A stretch of 64,000 bases of DNA from Aphanomyces cochlioides (Eukaryota; Oomycota; Saprolegniomycetes; Saprolegniales; Verrucalvaceae), in the NCBI GenBank assembly GCA_019828595.1, contig JAHQRK010000018.1:1550001-1614000 (forward strand), in the 5' to 3' direction. Below are positions 42,220 to 55,200 of this stretch, piece by piece (position 1 is the first letter of the stretch; every line of letters starts with the position of its first letter). The position numbers and the translations under genes are program-made. The notes under the pieces were generated by a model. It did no database searches, was not told the DNA's origin, and was given only the letters and a program-made list of their open reading frames with translations.

Positions 42220-42949
42220 CATGGACTTGTTCGCGGGGATGAAAAATCTCAACTGGAGTCAGTTCAGTTCAACCGGCGAAACGACACATTTTCGCGGGTT
42301 GAGCTCGAAGGATGACTTCGCGCGCGAGGGAAAGACTTCGTTTCTCCACTGCGCCAGATGAGTTGCTGGCTGTGGCTTTCCATCTTGTCACTTCCTGCTC
42401 CCACAACGTGTGGTGGAAAGACAGACGGGTCAAATGGAGATGGCATATCAACGAAGATGACAGTTCTCAAGTCAATGGAGGGCAGTTTCCATCGACTAAT
42501 CGAGGATGGTCGACAGGAGCACTTCATCCACTCTGTCATCGTCGCAGTGTCAACGCACGGTGAGTCTTTGATATGGACAAGTTGGATGTTACTGATGCGA
42601 TCGACGAAGGAGAGATCTCACGATGGTCTCCAATAGAGAGTCCTGCGGCCGCGGCGGCGCCGTCACTCTACCCGAGAGAGCAGTACTTTTGAGAGTGTCA
42701 TCATGAGGCACGACGGACTAGTCGGGTAAGAGTGGAGTCGACAGACACCGTGCAAGCCAAAGATGGTGAAGCGAAGCAGTCGTGGAGGAAGCGGCGTTCG
42801 AGTGCACTGATGGCTTCTAGAGCACCATCCAAGTCATGGTGTCCCAAAGTCCTGCCCGAGCTCGTACCGGAATTGAAATTGCCGCTACTTCAAGCGGTGG
42901 ATTCAAGTGGTGAATCAAAGAAACGATGGAGCGGTGGTGGTTGTATCCT
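42220..42949. other. Intergenic with one possible short exon
   Basis: Between the GyrI-like copy 2 and the bZIP remnant. On the minus strand, 42,895-42,701 reads a plausible 62-residue segment (ALEAISALERRFLHDCFASP), but no start, family or splice partner could be established, so it is not listed as a gene. Confidence 0.4.
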
Positions 42950-43640
42950 TCAGCGGCGTGACATGAACTTTGCACTTGATGGATGCTGCTTTTTCATCCT
43001 GTAGTTCCATCTTGGTAACTTGGCATCGCAGTTTGTCCAGCAGTGTTCACGCGCTTTTGCAAGGCATCTTGATCCCCTGTCGCCCATTGAGTGAGCGATT
43101 GCTGTAGGACTGGAAGCTTCTCGTCTTCGTCCAGTTGACTCGTGTCTACGCCAAAGCGCTTGGCATACGCGTCCAAGCGTCCCAGTCCAGAGTCCACAAA
43201 GTCGCTCCACCCAATGTTGCTTATTCGCACAAGAGTGCGGCCGTGAGGAAGCTCAATGCTATATGCGGGAGTCGAAGTGGCGTGATCACAAATTGCATCA
43301 TCTCTCGATGGAGTTCTTCATGGAATTGGATTCGTTTGATGAGATCGTCATGCTCCGCGGCAAGTGAACTCGAGTCATTTTGTAATTGCGTTGCAATCTG
43401 TCGCCACGAAAGTGCTCTATCGTACGTAAGCTTGCCGTGGAAGGTTCTGTCGTCGTCGACGGGAAGCGATCAGACCTCTTGCTTGGATTTCAAGAGCAGC
43501 AACTTGCAAACGGAGCTGCGCAACCTCCTCACGTTCTTTCCTTCTGGAATCTTGTCTCTTTTCCCGAAAGGACTGCCGCCGCGTGGCGTCGTCGTGAGCT
43601 TTTTCGATGGATTTGTTCTAGACGTCCATGTTGGTGACTT
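42950..43640 (-). pseudogene. Decayed paralogue of the bZIP/START-like gene
   Basis: Fragments in different minus-strand frames match the gene at 38-39.5 kb: a basic, Arg-rich helix (TRRQSFREKRQDSRRKEREE, about 43,480-43,600), ALSWRQIATQLQNDSSSLAA (like LSWRTITCRLRREARV) about 43,270-43,440, and GRLDAYAKRFGVDTSQLDED (like VENLDAMAKRLGEDTSGMEE) about 43,000-43,230. The whole middle of the protein is missing, and frames cannot be joined. It is a truncated pseudogene. Confidence 0.6.
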
Positions 43641-43692
43641 TATAAAATCATAAATAGTGTAGGTCATTAAATAGTATAAGAGAAGAACATAT

Positions 43693-43915
43693 TGTCGTTT
43701 GGGTCCAAAATTGGAGTTTTGAGATGTTTCGAAAATGTTTCAATTAATTGACGCATACACTATTTAAGGTTTACGCAAGCATTTTCTCGATCATGAACGT
43801 TAAATAGTGTAATTTCAAACGTTTTAAATGTTTGAAAAAATGTTCGAAGCATTCAATTTCATTACACTTGAAGTTTGTATTGCGTCATTTTTGCGTCAAA
43901 ATGGCTGCGTCGATA
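43693..43915 (+). repeat. Transposon-associated repeat, copy 2
   Basis: Similar to 16,024-16,260 (ATTGTCGTTTGGGTCCAAAA start; ACACTATTTAA/TTAAATAGTGT pair; TTTCAAACGTTTTAAATGTTTG). It precedes a Harbinger-type fragment rather than a Tc1-type transposase. Confidence 0.75.
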
Positions 43916-44104
43916 TTTTCATTCCAGTTTTTTTCTAGAGCTCGTTTTATGAAGTCTAATTATACTATAAAGCATAATATAATACAAATCTGTAATCCGC
44001 TGAAAAACCGATTTCGCACTTAAAAACAAGCCTTTGGATGTTATTATAGTATAATATCAATGGTTCAGAGGTTTTGTTTCAAATTTCATTTTGAGTTGAT
44101 AACC

Positions 44105-44488
44105 ATGGATTCTCGCTTGCTGGTTCTCGCTCTAGAGGATGGAGACGATGAAGCAATGCTATTGCTCCTTGATCGGTCCCTCAGAGAACGTCTCATGATA
44201 CCGGATGAAAGATTCTGTATGGACTCGATATGTGATCAGACGTGCCTTACTTTGTTTAGATTTTCGAAGCAAGGAATTACGCGCATGCTTTTGTCAATGA
44301 GGTTGCCTGATGTACTAGTTACCAGCGACAGAGACAAAATATGCACTTATGAGGCGCTTTTGATTGTTCTACGACGTTTGAGCTATCCTAATCGATGGAT
44401 TGATATGGCGATGATGTTTGGTCGTAGTATTCCTTCACTTTTCAAAGTGTTTAATGACAGCTGTGAGTCGTTACCGCCATGCCATTGA
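44105..44488 (+). mobile_element. PIF/Harbinger-type transposase, N-terminal fragment
   Basis: From the ATG at 44105, about 118 residues keep the pattern of Harbinger transposase N-termini: DQTCLTLFRFSKQGITRMLL, then MRLPDVLVTSDRDKICTYEA, LIVLRRLSYPNRWIDMAMMF and GRSIPSLFKVFND. Upstream helix-turn-helix and all later DDE parts are absent; the frame runs into a short unrelated end at about 44,465. A convergent second ORF of the element follows at once, so an internal deletion has removed the catalytic core. This copy cannot transpose by itself. Confidence 0.7.
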
Positions 44489-44675
44489 GCTGCAAACGCT
44501 GCGCAATGTTTTTCCAACAGTCGCGCATGGGGCTTTCTCTGTTCGAGAACAAGCCGTCATCGCCCAGTACTTCGCGCAAGAGGAGAAGGTCGTGCTCATC
44601 CTTGAAATTGAACCTTGTCTTCCTTGATTTGGAGTCTTCGGCTGCGTCATTCGGTCCTTCGCATTCGCTTGCCAT
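44451..44675 (-). mobile_element. Myb/SANT-like ORF of the Harbinger remnant, truncated
   Basis: From the ATG at 44675 it reads 74 residues with a Myb/SANT-like segment (FNFKDEHDLLLLREVLGDDG, then ESPMRDCWKNIAQRLQ). PIF/Harbinger elements typically carry a second, Myb-like protein that helps the transposase bind ends. It is convergent with the transposase fragment and overlaps its end, consistent with one deleted element. Confidence 0.65.
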
Positions 44676-44717
44676 GACAGATTGCAATATGAATGTTGGT
44701 TGGTGCTCATTTAACAC

Positions 44718-45428
44718 CCTTTAAAGCCATTCTGCAGAATTTGTTTAATTTTAAAGGATATAATATTATGCAGGTCAACTTGCTTTATTCTAGACGCCGT
44801 CCTATAATGCTTTTATTATGATTTTTAATTATAAAAGGATAGGATTTGGAAGGATCCTTCAAAACACTATATTTATAATATAATCTATAATATAATACAG
44901 TTTGCGAAAACTCCGTAATATGTACTACCGTATTTCTGGTTGATTTATATTGTGATTTCCGTGCAAATTTGCCAATTTCAGGCGATATTCCCAATCGCCT
45001 GCAAATCGACCAGACGATATGATTGGCTAAAAATAATTTTACTTTCAATTGATTGGCTGAAAACTGACCTAAGTTTGTGTGAAAAAATGCTGGGGTGGCA
45101 CTTAATCTCTATGACTCTGAATGACTTCGCAGGGCGACCTCATCTCGTAGAGCATTTCACATTACTCAGCGCTCTTCACATTGAGTGGAGAGGTCACTGG
45201 CCTCGCCAGCGCAGCGACAATGCTTCATCGATTTCGTGTACCGTCCCGATCACGGCTTCAACAAAGAGTCAAAATAACCTTCTAAAATTGATATTTGCAT
45301 TATATTTCAGAGGTCTGGCGATTGATTCAACCAATCGCCGGAGGAAAATTTGAGTAGAACACACAATACCTAGCAATTTTAATGACCGATAGGTACAAAT
45401 CAATCCCAAAAAAAAGTGTAAAGTGGTA
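44718..45428. other. AT-rich region, no supported gene
   Basis: Short palindromes and TATA-rich tracts; probably remains of the neighbouring transposons. No exon could be supported. Confidence 0.5.
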
Positions 45429-45746
45429 CAGTGCCTCCTCGATTTTCGCGCACTCCAAAAGTATTTATTGTTAGAGTATATAAGCTCTTCTGCGTATCAA
45501 TTATGAGAGTATTTCTAACAGAGTATATCGCTGAGCCGAGTTTCTAGTCATTCAATAAGTCCGGAATAGCGTTAACGCGCTCGATAGCGCGACGCTCCTG
45601 ATTGCGCTGAAGTAAATTTTGAGCTGCTTTTGACGACATATTGTCCCTGATGATTTACATTTTGAATTCGCAACCTCAATATTTAATAATAATCGAGTTT
45701 GACAGTATATTCATTGATGGCTTGCGCGAAAATCGAGGAGATACTG
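45429..45746. mobile_element. pogo-like MITE, 318 bp with 24-bp TIRs
   Basis: The left end CAGTGCCTCCTCGATTTTCG(CGCA) at 45,429-45,452 and the right end (reverse of CAGTATCTCCTCGATTTTCG(CGCA)) at 45,723-45,746 differ at only two positions and are both flanked by TA, the target duplication of Tc1/mariner-pogo elements. The interior carries, on the minus strand, only a 31-codon start (MSSKAAQNLLQRNQERRAIE). It is too short for a transposase, so it is a non-autonomous element. Confidence 0.8.
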
Positions 45747-46077
45747 TACTTTCACATAGATTCCATTTCTTTCCATTCGATTGGTTAAAATTTTAACAAT
45801 TTATGAGTGCCCCGTCGAGCAACTATATCGGTGGCCGAGAAGTTGAGAGTCATACAGGAATATGGCAACTCCATGAATGTGTAAGCCCTGTGAGCTGCGC
45901 AGCTCCGACTTCCATCTCCAGAATCGCAACCAACGACGTCGACAGCTATGAGAACCATCGACCGATCTCTCTGTGCTGTCCTTCGATCATTGGCACTTTA
46001 TTGTCCAATCGGATCACTCTAGGTACAAATCTTTCCGAAAACCGAATTTCTTTCAAACAATTCATGAGTAAAAATAT
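45747..46077. other. Unique flank before the tandem array
   Basis: About 330 bp; an open frame 45,803-46,087 has no family features and crosses into the array, so it is not called. Confidence 0.5.
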
Positions 46078-47104
46078 ACTAGGGTGAGGCCAGGGCTACG
46101 CCCCTGGGTGGAGCGTTTTGCTTTGGAAATAACAAAGATTTGCTCACACACATGAAACGTTTGAAGCCATACTATGAATTTTGAATTTGATTCAGGCCCA
46201 GTTCGAAGTAAAAAATAAGTTAACGCCGAGCATACTGATTGGCTACTGTTGACTGACGAATATTATTTTTCGTCAGGAGATAAATCATGTCCTGACCACA
46301 AAACCGTCGACTCGTACCGAAAGAAAAATAAATTATCCAATCAGAGATCATATTATTTTGAAACTAAGGAGACAGTATTTACTTCGCACTCCTTATTCAC
46401 TTCTTTCTTATTTTACTTCGAATTGGCCTCCATAGTTTCCCTGTTTTGTTGTGCAAAAATGCCAGTACTTGCACAGATAACACGAACGACTTATCAGTGA
46501 TAATACAGACGCTCGAGGTACCCAGTCCTATTCACGGCGCATTTGACGGCAAGACAATGATGACCATGCGCTTAGATGATGCTCAAGGCGACTACCAACA
46601 TGTCGGAGACATAGTATATCTAGATGGAGAAAGGCGAACCTTTTATGGTAATCTACGGTTGTGTCCAATGTGATCGTGGCATGTGGTGGGTGGAGGTTCT
46701 AGGAGCACGGTCAAGAAGGTCAATGTAGATGCTGAAATTTCAGTTGATAATGTGATTGGATCGTAAAAATACTGTGGATATGTGTCCCGCCACTTAAGCT
46801 TAACATAATGTGGTTTGCCAGAAAATACTACTCATTTCTTTCATAAATCGTACAGAAGTCGCGGTATTTATTAAACATCACATTGTTTAATATCGCGTAT
46901 TGAACTCGTACATCCAATGAGTTGAAACTTTGATACTGGGTAATACACCTGCTAAGTATTCATGCAACACCCCTTAAGTGATTCATGATACTCGCCGTAG
47001 GCCCACTATCAACAGTGGTACTCCATCAAAAAAAGTAGCACCATCAGTTGCAATAGTGGTAACCAACGTTACACATTGTCCCCTTACTGTAAAAAAGTTG
47101 AACT

Positions 47105-47464
47105 ATGGGAGAGGATTTACTCGTCCAAAGTCAATATGAAAATACAGTAAAAACACACGTTTTAGCTGTCCCTGGCTGCTCTATGAAAATGTCCGGTATT
47201 TCGAGCCAAAAAATAACATGGCCCTACTTCGTAACATTCGCATATCGCGTCGGAATTCGCCTTTCGGAGTCCAAGCCTCTGGCCAGAGTATGGCTTAAAG
47301 TGGCAGAAAGGGCTCGTCACCCTACTGCACAGTGTGTTGACCGCTTATTCAGCGGCCTTTTCTGCCCGAGTGAAGCTATCCTAAGACATGCATCTCACCT
47401 TGCATCGTCCCAGAAAAAACCAACTGCCATTCATCTCGTCTTTGGCAGGTATTATTTTAAATAG
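47105..47464 (+). other. 119-codon open frame of the repeat unit (one of nine)
   Basis: Longest frame in each unit; it also occurs at 48962, 50819, 52784, 54669, 56606, 58491, 60428 and 62285. It starts MGEDLLVQSQYENTVKT and includes a Cys/Ser-rich middle and an AERARHPTAQCVDRLFSGLF segment. No family is recognised, and since copies are virtually identical there is no sign of selection either way. It may be random or a fossil of a transposon. Confidence 0.3.
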
Positions 47465-47696
47465 CAGGACAATATTTTCATTTTGTATGTGGAATTGTTT
47501 GATCATTAATATTATCGACAACTGGCACGTCCAGCATCATGGGTGCATCGTGACAAAACATGACACCAAGTATTGAGGAACACACCAAATAATTGACAAA
47601 TGGATATTTGCCATGGATATCGGGCAATACAACCTTGAGTGGTCAAATTAGTTGATGTTGGTTGGAAGTGCTGACTACTATGAACGAACTTGTCTC

Positions 47697-47884
47697 AAAT
47701 TACTCTTTTTTTGACTTGGCGTTTGTATGTAAAAATTGCTCATTTTTGTACTTGGAATTTGTATGTCAAAATGACTCATTTTTTGACTTGACGTTTGTAT
47801 GTAAAAATTACTCATTTTTGTACTTAGAATTTGTATATAAAAATTGCTCATTTGTTGACTTGACGTTTGTATGTAAAAATTACT
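47697..47884. repeat. Internal 36-bp subrepeats of the macrosatellite
   Basis: About five imperfect 36-bp units (pattern TTGACTTGACGTTTGTATGT then AAAAATTACTCATTT) lie near the end of each unit; equivalent blocks follow at about 1857-bp spacing. In one frame they read 12-residue repeats (SFFDLTFVCKNY). Confidence 0.8.
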
Positions 47885-50800
47885 CTCGTACTTAGTCTCG
47901 TACTTACGTGTTGCGTTAGAGCTTTAAGTAATAGACTAGGGTGAGGCCAGGGCTACGCCCCTGGGTGGAGCGTTTTGCTTTGGAAATAACAAAGATTTGC
48001 TCACACACATGAAACGTTTGAAGCCATACTATGAATTTTGAATTTGATTCAGGCCCAGTTCGAAGTAAAAAATAAGTTAACGCCGAGCATACTGATTGGC
48101 TACTGTTGACTGACGAATATTATTTTTCGTCAGGAGATAAATCATGTCCTGACCACAAAACCGTCGACTCGTACCGAAAGAAAAATAAATTATCCAATCA
48201 GAGATCATATTATTTTGAAACTAAGGAGACAGTATTTACTTCGCACTCCTTATTCACTTCTTTCTTATTTTACTTCGAATTGGCCTCCATAGTTTCCCTG
48301 TTTTGTTGTGCAAAAATGCCAGTACTTGCACAGATAACACGAACGACTTATCAGTGATAATACAGACGCTCGAGGTACCCAGTCCTATTCACGGCGCATT
48401 TGACGGCAAGACAATGATGACCATGCGCTTAGATGATGCTCAAGGCGACTACCAACATGTCGGAGACATAGTATATCTAGATGGAGAAAGGCGAACCTTT
48501 TATGGTAATCTACGGTTGTGTCCAATGTGATCGTGGCATGTGGTGGGTGGAGGTTCTAGGAGCACGGTCAAGAAGGTCAATGTAGATGCTGAAATTTCAG
48601 TTGATAATGTGATTGGATCGTAAAAATACTGTGGATATGTGTCCCGCCACTTAAGCTTAACATAATGTGGTTTGCCAGAAAATACTACTCATTTCTTTCA
48701 TAAATCGTACAGAAGTCGCGGTATTTATTAAACATCACATTGTTTAATATCGCGTATTGAACTCGTACATCCAATGAGTTGAAACTTTGATACTGGGTAA
48801 TACACCTGCTAAGTATTCATGCAACACCCCTTAAGTGATTCATGATACTCGCCGTAGGCCCACTATCAACAGTGGTACTCCATCAAAAAAAGTAGCACCA
48901 TCAGTTGCAATAGTGGTAACCAACGTTACACATTGTCCCCTTACTGTAAAAAAGTTGAACTATGGGAGAGGATTTACTCGTCCAAAGTCAATATGAAAAT
49001 ACAGTAAAAACACACGTTTTAGCTGTCCCTGGCTGCTCTATGAAAATGTCCGGTATTTCGAGCCAAAAAATAACATGGCCCTACTTCGTAACATTCGCAT
49101 ATCGCGTCGGAATTCGCCTTTCGGAGTCCAAGCCTCTGGCCAGAGTATGGCTTAAAGTGGCAGAAAGGGCTCGTCACCCTACTGCACAGTGTGTTGACCG
49201 CTTATTCAGCGGCCTTTTCTGCCCGAGTGAAGCTATCCTAAGACATGCATCTCACCTTGCATCGTCCCAGAAAAAACCAACTGCCATTCATCTCGTCTTT
49301 GGCAGGTATTATTTTAAATAGCAGGACAATATTTTCATTTTGTATGTGGAATTGTTTGATCATTAATATTATCGACAACTGGCACGTCCAGCATCATGGG
49401 TGCATCGTGACAAAACATGACACCAAGTATTGAGGAACACACCAAATAATTGACAAATGGATATTTGCCATGGATATCGGGCAATACAACCTTGAGTGGT
49501 CAAATTAGTTGATGTTGGTTGGAAGTGCTGACTACTATGAACGAACTTGTCTCAAATTACTCTTTTTTTGACTTGGCGTTTGTATGTAAAAATTGCTCAT
49601 TTTTGTACTTGGAATTTGTATGTCAAAATGACTCATTTTTTGACTTGACGTTTGTATGTAAAAATTACTCATTTTTGTACTTAGAATTTGTATATAAAAA
49701 TTGCTCATTTGTTGACTTGACGTTTGTATGTAAAAATTACTCTCGTACTTAGTCTCGTACTTACGTGTTGCGTTAGAGCTTTAAGTAATAGACTAGGGTG
49801 AGGCCAGGGCTACGCCCCTGGGTGGAGCGTTTTGCTTTGGAAATAACAAAGATTTGCTCACACACATGAAACGTTTGAAGCCATACTATGAATTTTGAAT
49901 TTGATTCAGGCCCAGTTCGAAGTAAAAAATAAGTTAACGCCGAGCATACTGATTGGCTACTGTTGACTGACGAATATTATTTTTCGTCAGGAGATAAATC
50001 ATGTCCTGACCACAAAACCGTCGACTCGTACCGAAAGAAAAATAAATTATCCAATCAGAGATCATATTATTTTGAAACTAAGGAGACAGTATTTACTTCG
50101 CACTCCTTATTCACTTCTTTCTTATTTTACTTCGAATTGGCCTCCATAGTTTCCCTGTTTTGTTGTGCAAAAATGCCAGTACTTGCACAGATAACACGAA
50201 CGACTTATCAGTGATAATACAGACGCTCGAGGTACCCAGTCCTATTCACGGCGCATTTGACGGCAAGACAATGATGACCATGCGCTTAGATGATGCTCAA
50301 GGCGACTACCAACATGTCGGAGACATAGTATATCTAGATGGAGAAAGGCGAACCTTTTATGGTAATCTACGGTTGTGTCCAATGTGATCGTGGCATGTGG
50401 TGGGTGGAGGTTCTAGGAGCACGGTCAAGAAGGTCAATGTAGATGCTGAAATTTCAGTTGATAATGTGATTGGATCGTAAAAATACTGTGGATATGTGTC
50501 CCGCCACTTAAGCTTAACATAATGTGGTTTGCCAGAAAATACTACTCATTTCTTTCATAAATCGTACAGAAGTCGCGGTATTTATTAAACATCACATTGT
50601 TTAATATCGCGTATTGAACTCGTACATCCAATGAGTTGAAACTTTGATACTGGGTAATACACCTGCTAAGTATTCATGCAACACCCCTTAAGTGATTCAT
50701 GATACTCGCCGTAGGCCCACTATCAACAGTGGTACTCCATCAAAAAAAGTAGCACCATCAGTTGCAATAGTGGTAACCAACGTTACACATTGTCCCCTTA

Positions 50801-52021
50801 CTGTAAAAAAGTTGAACTATGGGAGAGGATTTACTCGTCCAAAGTCAATATGAAAATACAGTAAAAACACACGTTTTAGCTGTCCCTGGCTGCTCTATGA
50901 AAATGTCCGGTATTTCGAGCCAAAAAATAACATGGCCCTACTTCGTAACATTCGCATATCGCGTCGGAATTCGCCTTTCGGAGTCCAAGCCTCTGGCCAG
51001 AGTATGGCTTAAAGTGGCAGAAAGGGCTCGTCACCCTACTGCACAGTGTGTTGACCGCTTATTCAGCGGCCTTTTCTGCCCGAGTGAAGCTATCCTAAGA
51101 CATGCATCTCACCTTGCATCGTCCCAGAAAAAACCAACTGCCATTCATCTCGTCTTTGGCAGGTATTATTTTAAATAGCAGGACAATATTTTCATTTTGT
51201 ATGTGGAATTGTTTGATCATTAATATTATCGACAACTGGCACGTCCAGCATCATGGGTGCATCGTGACAAAACATGACACCAAGTATTGAGGAACACACC
51301 AAATAATTGACAAATGGATATTTGCCATGGATATCGGGCAATACAACCTTGAGTGGTCAAATTAGTTGATGTTGGTTGGAAGTGCTGACTACTATGAACG
51401 AACTTGTCTCAAATTACTCTTTTTTTGACTTGGCGTTTGTATGTAAAAATTGCTCATTTTTGTACTTGGAATTTGTATGTCAAAATGACTCATTTTTTGA
51501 CTTGACGTTTGTATGTAAAAATTACTCATTTTTGTACTTAGAATTTGTATATAAAAATTGCTCATTTGTTGACTTGACGTTTGTATGTAAAAATTACTCT
51601 CGTACTTAGTCTCGTACTTACGTGTTGCGTTAGAGCTTTAAGTAATAGACTAGGGTGAGGCCAGGGCTACGCCCCTGGGTGGAGCGTTTTGCTTTGGAAA
51701 TAACAAAGATTTGCTCACACACATGAAACGTTTGAAGCCATACTATGAATTTTGAATTTGATTCAGGCCCAGTTCGAAGTAAAAAATAAGTTAACGCCGA
51801 GCATACTGATTGGCTACTGTTGACTGACGAATATTATTTTTCGTCAGGAGATAAATCATGTCCTGACCACAAAACCGTCGACTCGTACCGAAAGAAAAAT
51901 AAATTATCCAATCAGAGATCATATTATTTTGAAACTAAGGAGACAGTATTTACTTCGCACTCCTTATTCACTTCTTTCTTATTTTACTTCGAATTGGCCT
52001 CCATAGTTTCCCTGTTTTGTT

Positions 52022-52138
52022 GTGCAAAAATGCCAGTACTTGCACAGATAACACGAACGACTTATCAGTGATAATACAGACGCTATTATCACTGATAAGT
52101 CGTTCGTGTTATCTGTGCAAGTACTGGCATTTTTGCAC
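52022..52138. repeat. Foldback in unit 4: perfect 54-bp arms, 9-nt loop
   Basis: Arms 52,022-52,075 and 52,085-52,138 are exact reverse complements; the same structure recurs in units 6 (55,872-55,988) and 8 (59,694-59,810) at the same place. The other units have only the first arm, so the second arm is an insertion that copied the neighbouring 54 bp backwards. Flanks change slightly too (one C lost on each side), giving a net +52 bp. Confidence 0.92.
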
Positions 52139-52188
52139 GAGGTACCAGTCCTATTCACGGCGCATTTGACGGCAAGACAATGATGACC

Positions 52189-52272
52189 ATGCGCTTAGAT
52201 GATGCTCAAGGCGACTATGCGCTTAGATGATGCTCAAGGCGACTATGCGCTTAGATGATGCTCAAGGCGACT
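52189..52272. repeat. 28-bp tandem duplication, three copies in unit 4
   Basis: The 28-mer ATGCGCTTAGATGATGCTCA(AGGCGACT) is single in units 1, 2, 3 and 9, triple in unit 4, and double in units 5 (54,102), 6 (56,039), 7 (57,924), 8 (59,861) and 10 (about 63,604). The duplication shifts the small open frame there (28 is not a multiple of three). Confidence 0.92.
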
Positions 52273-55200
52273 ACCAACATGTCGGAGACATAGTATATCT
52301 AGATGGAGAAAGGCGAACCTTTTATGGTAATCTACGGTTGTGTCCAATGTGATCGTGGCATGTGGTGGGTGGAGGTTCTAGGAGCACGGTCAAGAAGGTC
52401 AATGTAGATGCTGAAATTTCAGTTGATAATGTGATTGGATCGTAAAAATACTGTGGATATGTGTCCCGCCACTTAAGCTTAACATAATGTGGTTTGCCAG
52501 AAAATACTACTCATTTCTTTCATAAATCGTACAGAAGTCGCGGTATTTATTAAACATCACATTGTTTAATATCGCGTATTGAACTCGTACATCCAATGAG
52601 TTGAAACTTTGATACTGGGTAATACACCTGCTAAGTATTCATGCAACACCCCTTAAGTGATTCATGATACTCGCCGTAGGCCCACTATCAACAGTGGTAC
52701 TCCATCAAAAAAAGTAGCACCATCAGTTGCAATAGTGGTAACCAACGTTACACATTGTCCCCTTACTGTAAAAAAGTTGAACTATGGGAGAGGATTTACT
52801 CGTCCAAAGTCAATATGAAAATACAGTAAAAACACACGTTTTAGCTGTCCCTGGCTGCTCTATGAAAATGTCCGGTATTTCGAGCCAAAAAATAACATGG
52901 CCCTACTTCGTAACATTCGCATATCGCGTCGGAATTCGCCTTTCGGAGTCCAAGCCTCTGGCCAGAGTATGGCTTAAAGTGGCAGAAAGGGCTCGTCACC
53001 CTACTGCACAGTGTGTTGACCGCTTATTCAGCGGCCTTTTCTGCCCGAGTGAAGCTATCCTAAGACATGCATCTCACCTTGCATCGTCCCAGAAAAAACC
53101 AACTGCCATTCATCTCGTCTTTGGCAGGTATTATTTTAAATAGCAGGACAATATTTTCATTTTGTATGTGGAATTGTTTGATCATTAATATTATCGACAA
53201 CTGGCACGTCCAGCATCATGGGTGCATCGTGACAAAACATGACACCAAGTATTGAGGAACACACCAAATAATTGACAAATGGATATTTGCCATGGATATC
53301 GGGCAATACAACCTTGAGTGGTCAAATTAGTTGATGTTGGTTGGAAGTGCTGACTACTATGAACGAACTTGTCTCAAATTACTCTTTTTTTGACTTGGCG
53401 TTTGTATGTAAAAATTGCTCATTTTTGTACTTGGAATTTGTATGTCAAAATGACTCATTTTTTGACTTGACGTTTGTATGTAAAAATTACTCATTTTTGT
53501 ACTTAGAATTTGTATATAAAAATTGCTCATTTGTTGACTTGACGTTTGTATGTAAAAATTACTCTCGTACTTAGTCTCGTACTTACGTGTTGCGTTAGAG
53601 CTTTAAGTAATAGACTAGGGTGAGGCCAGGGCTACGCCCCTGGGTGGAGCGTTTTGCTTTGGAAATAACAAAGATTTGCTCACACACATGAAACGTTTGA
53701 AGCCATACTATGAATTTTGAATTTGATTCAGGCCCAGTTCGAAGTAAAAAATAAGTTAACGCCGAGCATACTGATTGGCTACTGTTGACTGACGAATATT
53801 ATTTTTCGTCAGGAGATAAATCATGTCCTGACCACAAAACCGTCGACTCGTACCGAAAGAAAAATAAATTATCCAATCAGAGATCATATTATTTTGAAAC
53901 TAAGGAGACAGTATTTACTTCGCACTCCTTATTCACTTCTTTCTTATTTTACTTCGAATTGGCCTCCATAGTTTCCCTGTTTTGTTGTGCAAAAATGCCA
54001 GTACTTGCACAGATAACACGAACGACTTATCAGTGATAATACAGACGCTCGAGGTACCCAGTCCTATTCACGGCGCATTTGACGGCAAGACAATGATGAC
54101 CATGCGCTTAGATGATGCTCAAGGCGACTATGCGCTTAGATGATGCTCAAGGCGACTACCAACATGTCGGAGACATAGTATATCTAGATGGAGAAAGGCG
54201 AACCTTTTATGGTAATCTACGGTTGTGTCCAATGTGATCGTGGCATGTGGTGGGTGGAGGTTCTAGGAGCACGGTCAAGAAGGTCAATGTAGATGCTGAA
54301 ATTTCAGTTGATAATGTGATTGGATCGTAAAAATACTGTGGATATGTGTCCCGCCACTTAAGCTTAACATAATGTGGTTTGCCAGAAAATACTACTCATT
54401 TCTTTCATAAATCGTACAGAAGTCGCGGTATTTATTAAACATCACATTGTTTAATATCGCGTATTGAACTCGTACATCCAATGAGTTGAAACTTTGATAC
54501 TGGGTAATACACCTGCTAAGTATTCATGCAACACCCCTTAAGTGATTCATGATACTCGCCGTAGGCCCACTATCAACAGTGGTACTCCATCAAAAAAAGT
54601 AGCACCATCAGTTGCAATAGTGGTAACCAACGTTACACATTGTCCCCTTACTGTAAAAAAGTTGAACTATGGGAGAGGATTTACTCGTCCAAAGTCAATA
54701 TGAAAATACAGTAAAAACACACGTTTTAGCTGTCCCTGGCTGCTCTATGAAAATGTCCGGTATTTCGAGCCAAAAAATAACATGGCCCTACTTCGTAACA
54801 TTCGCATATCGCGTCGGAATTCGCCTTTCGGAGTCCAAGCCTCTGGCCAGAGTATGGCTTAAAGTGGCAGAAAGGGCTCGTCACCCTACTGCACAGTGTG
54901 TTGACCGCTTATTCAGCGGCCTTTTCTGCCCGAGTGAAGCTATCCTAAGACATGCATCTCACCTTGCATCGTCCCAGAAAAAACCAACTGCCATTCATCT
55001 CGTCTTTGGCAGGTATTATTTTAAATAGCAGGACAATATTTTCATTTTGTATGTGGAATTGTTTGATCATTAATATTATCGACAACTGGCACGTCCAGCA
55101 TCATGGGTGCATCGTGACAAAACATGACACCAAGTATTGAGGAACACACCAAATAATTGACAAATGGATATTTGCCATGGATATCGGGCAATACAACCTT

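Noticed and set aside
46249..46500. Small ORFs of the repeat unit as real genes
   Set aside because: They have no recognisable domains, and one is shifted by the 28-bp duplication in several units, so coding is not supported.
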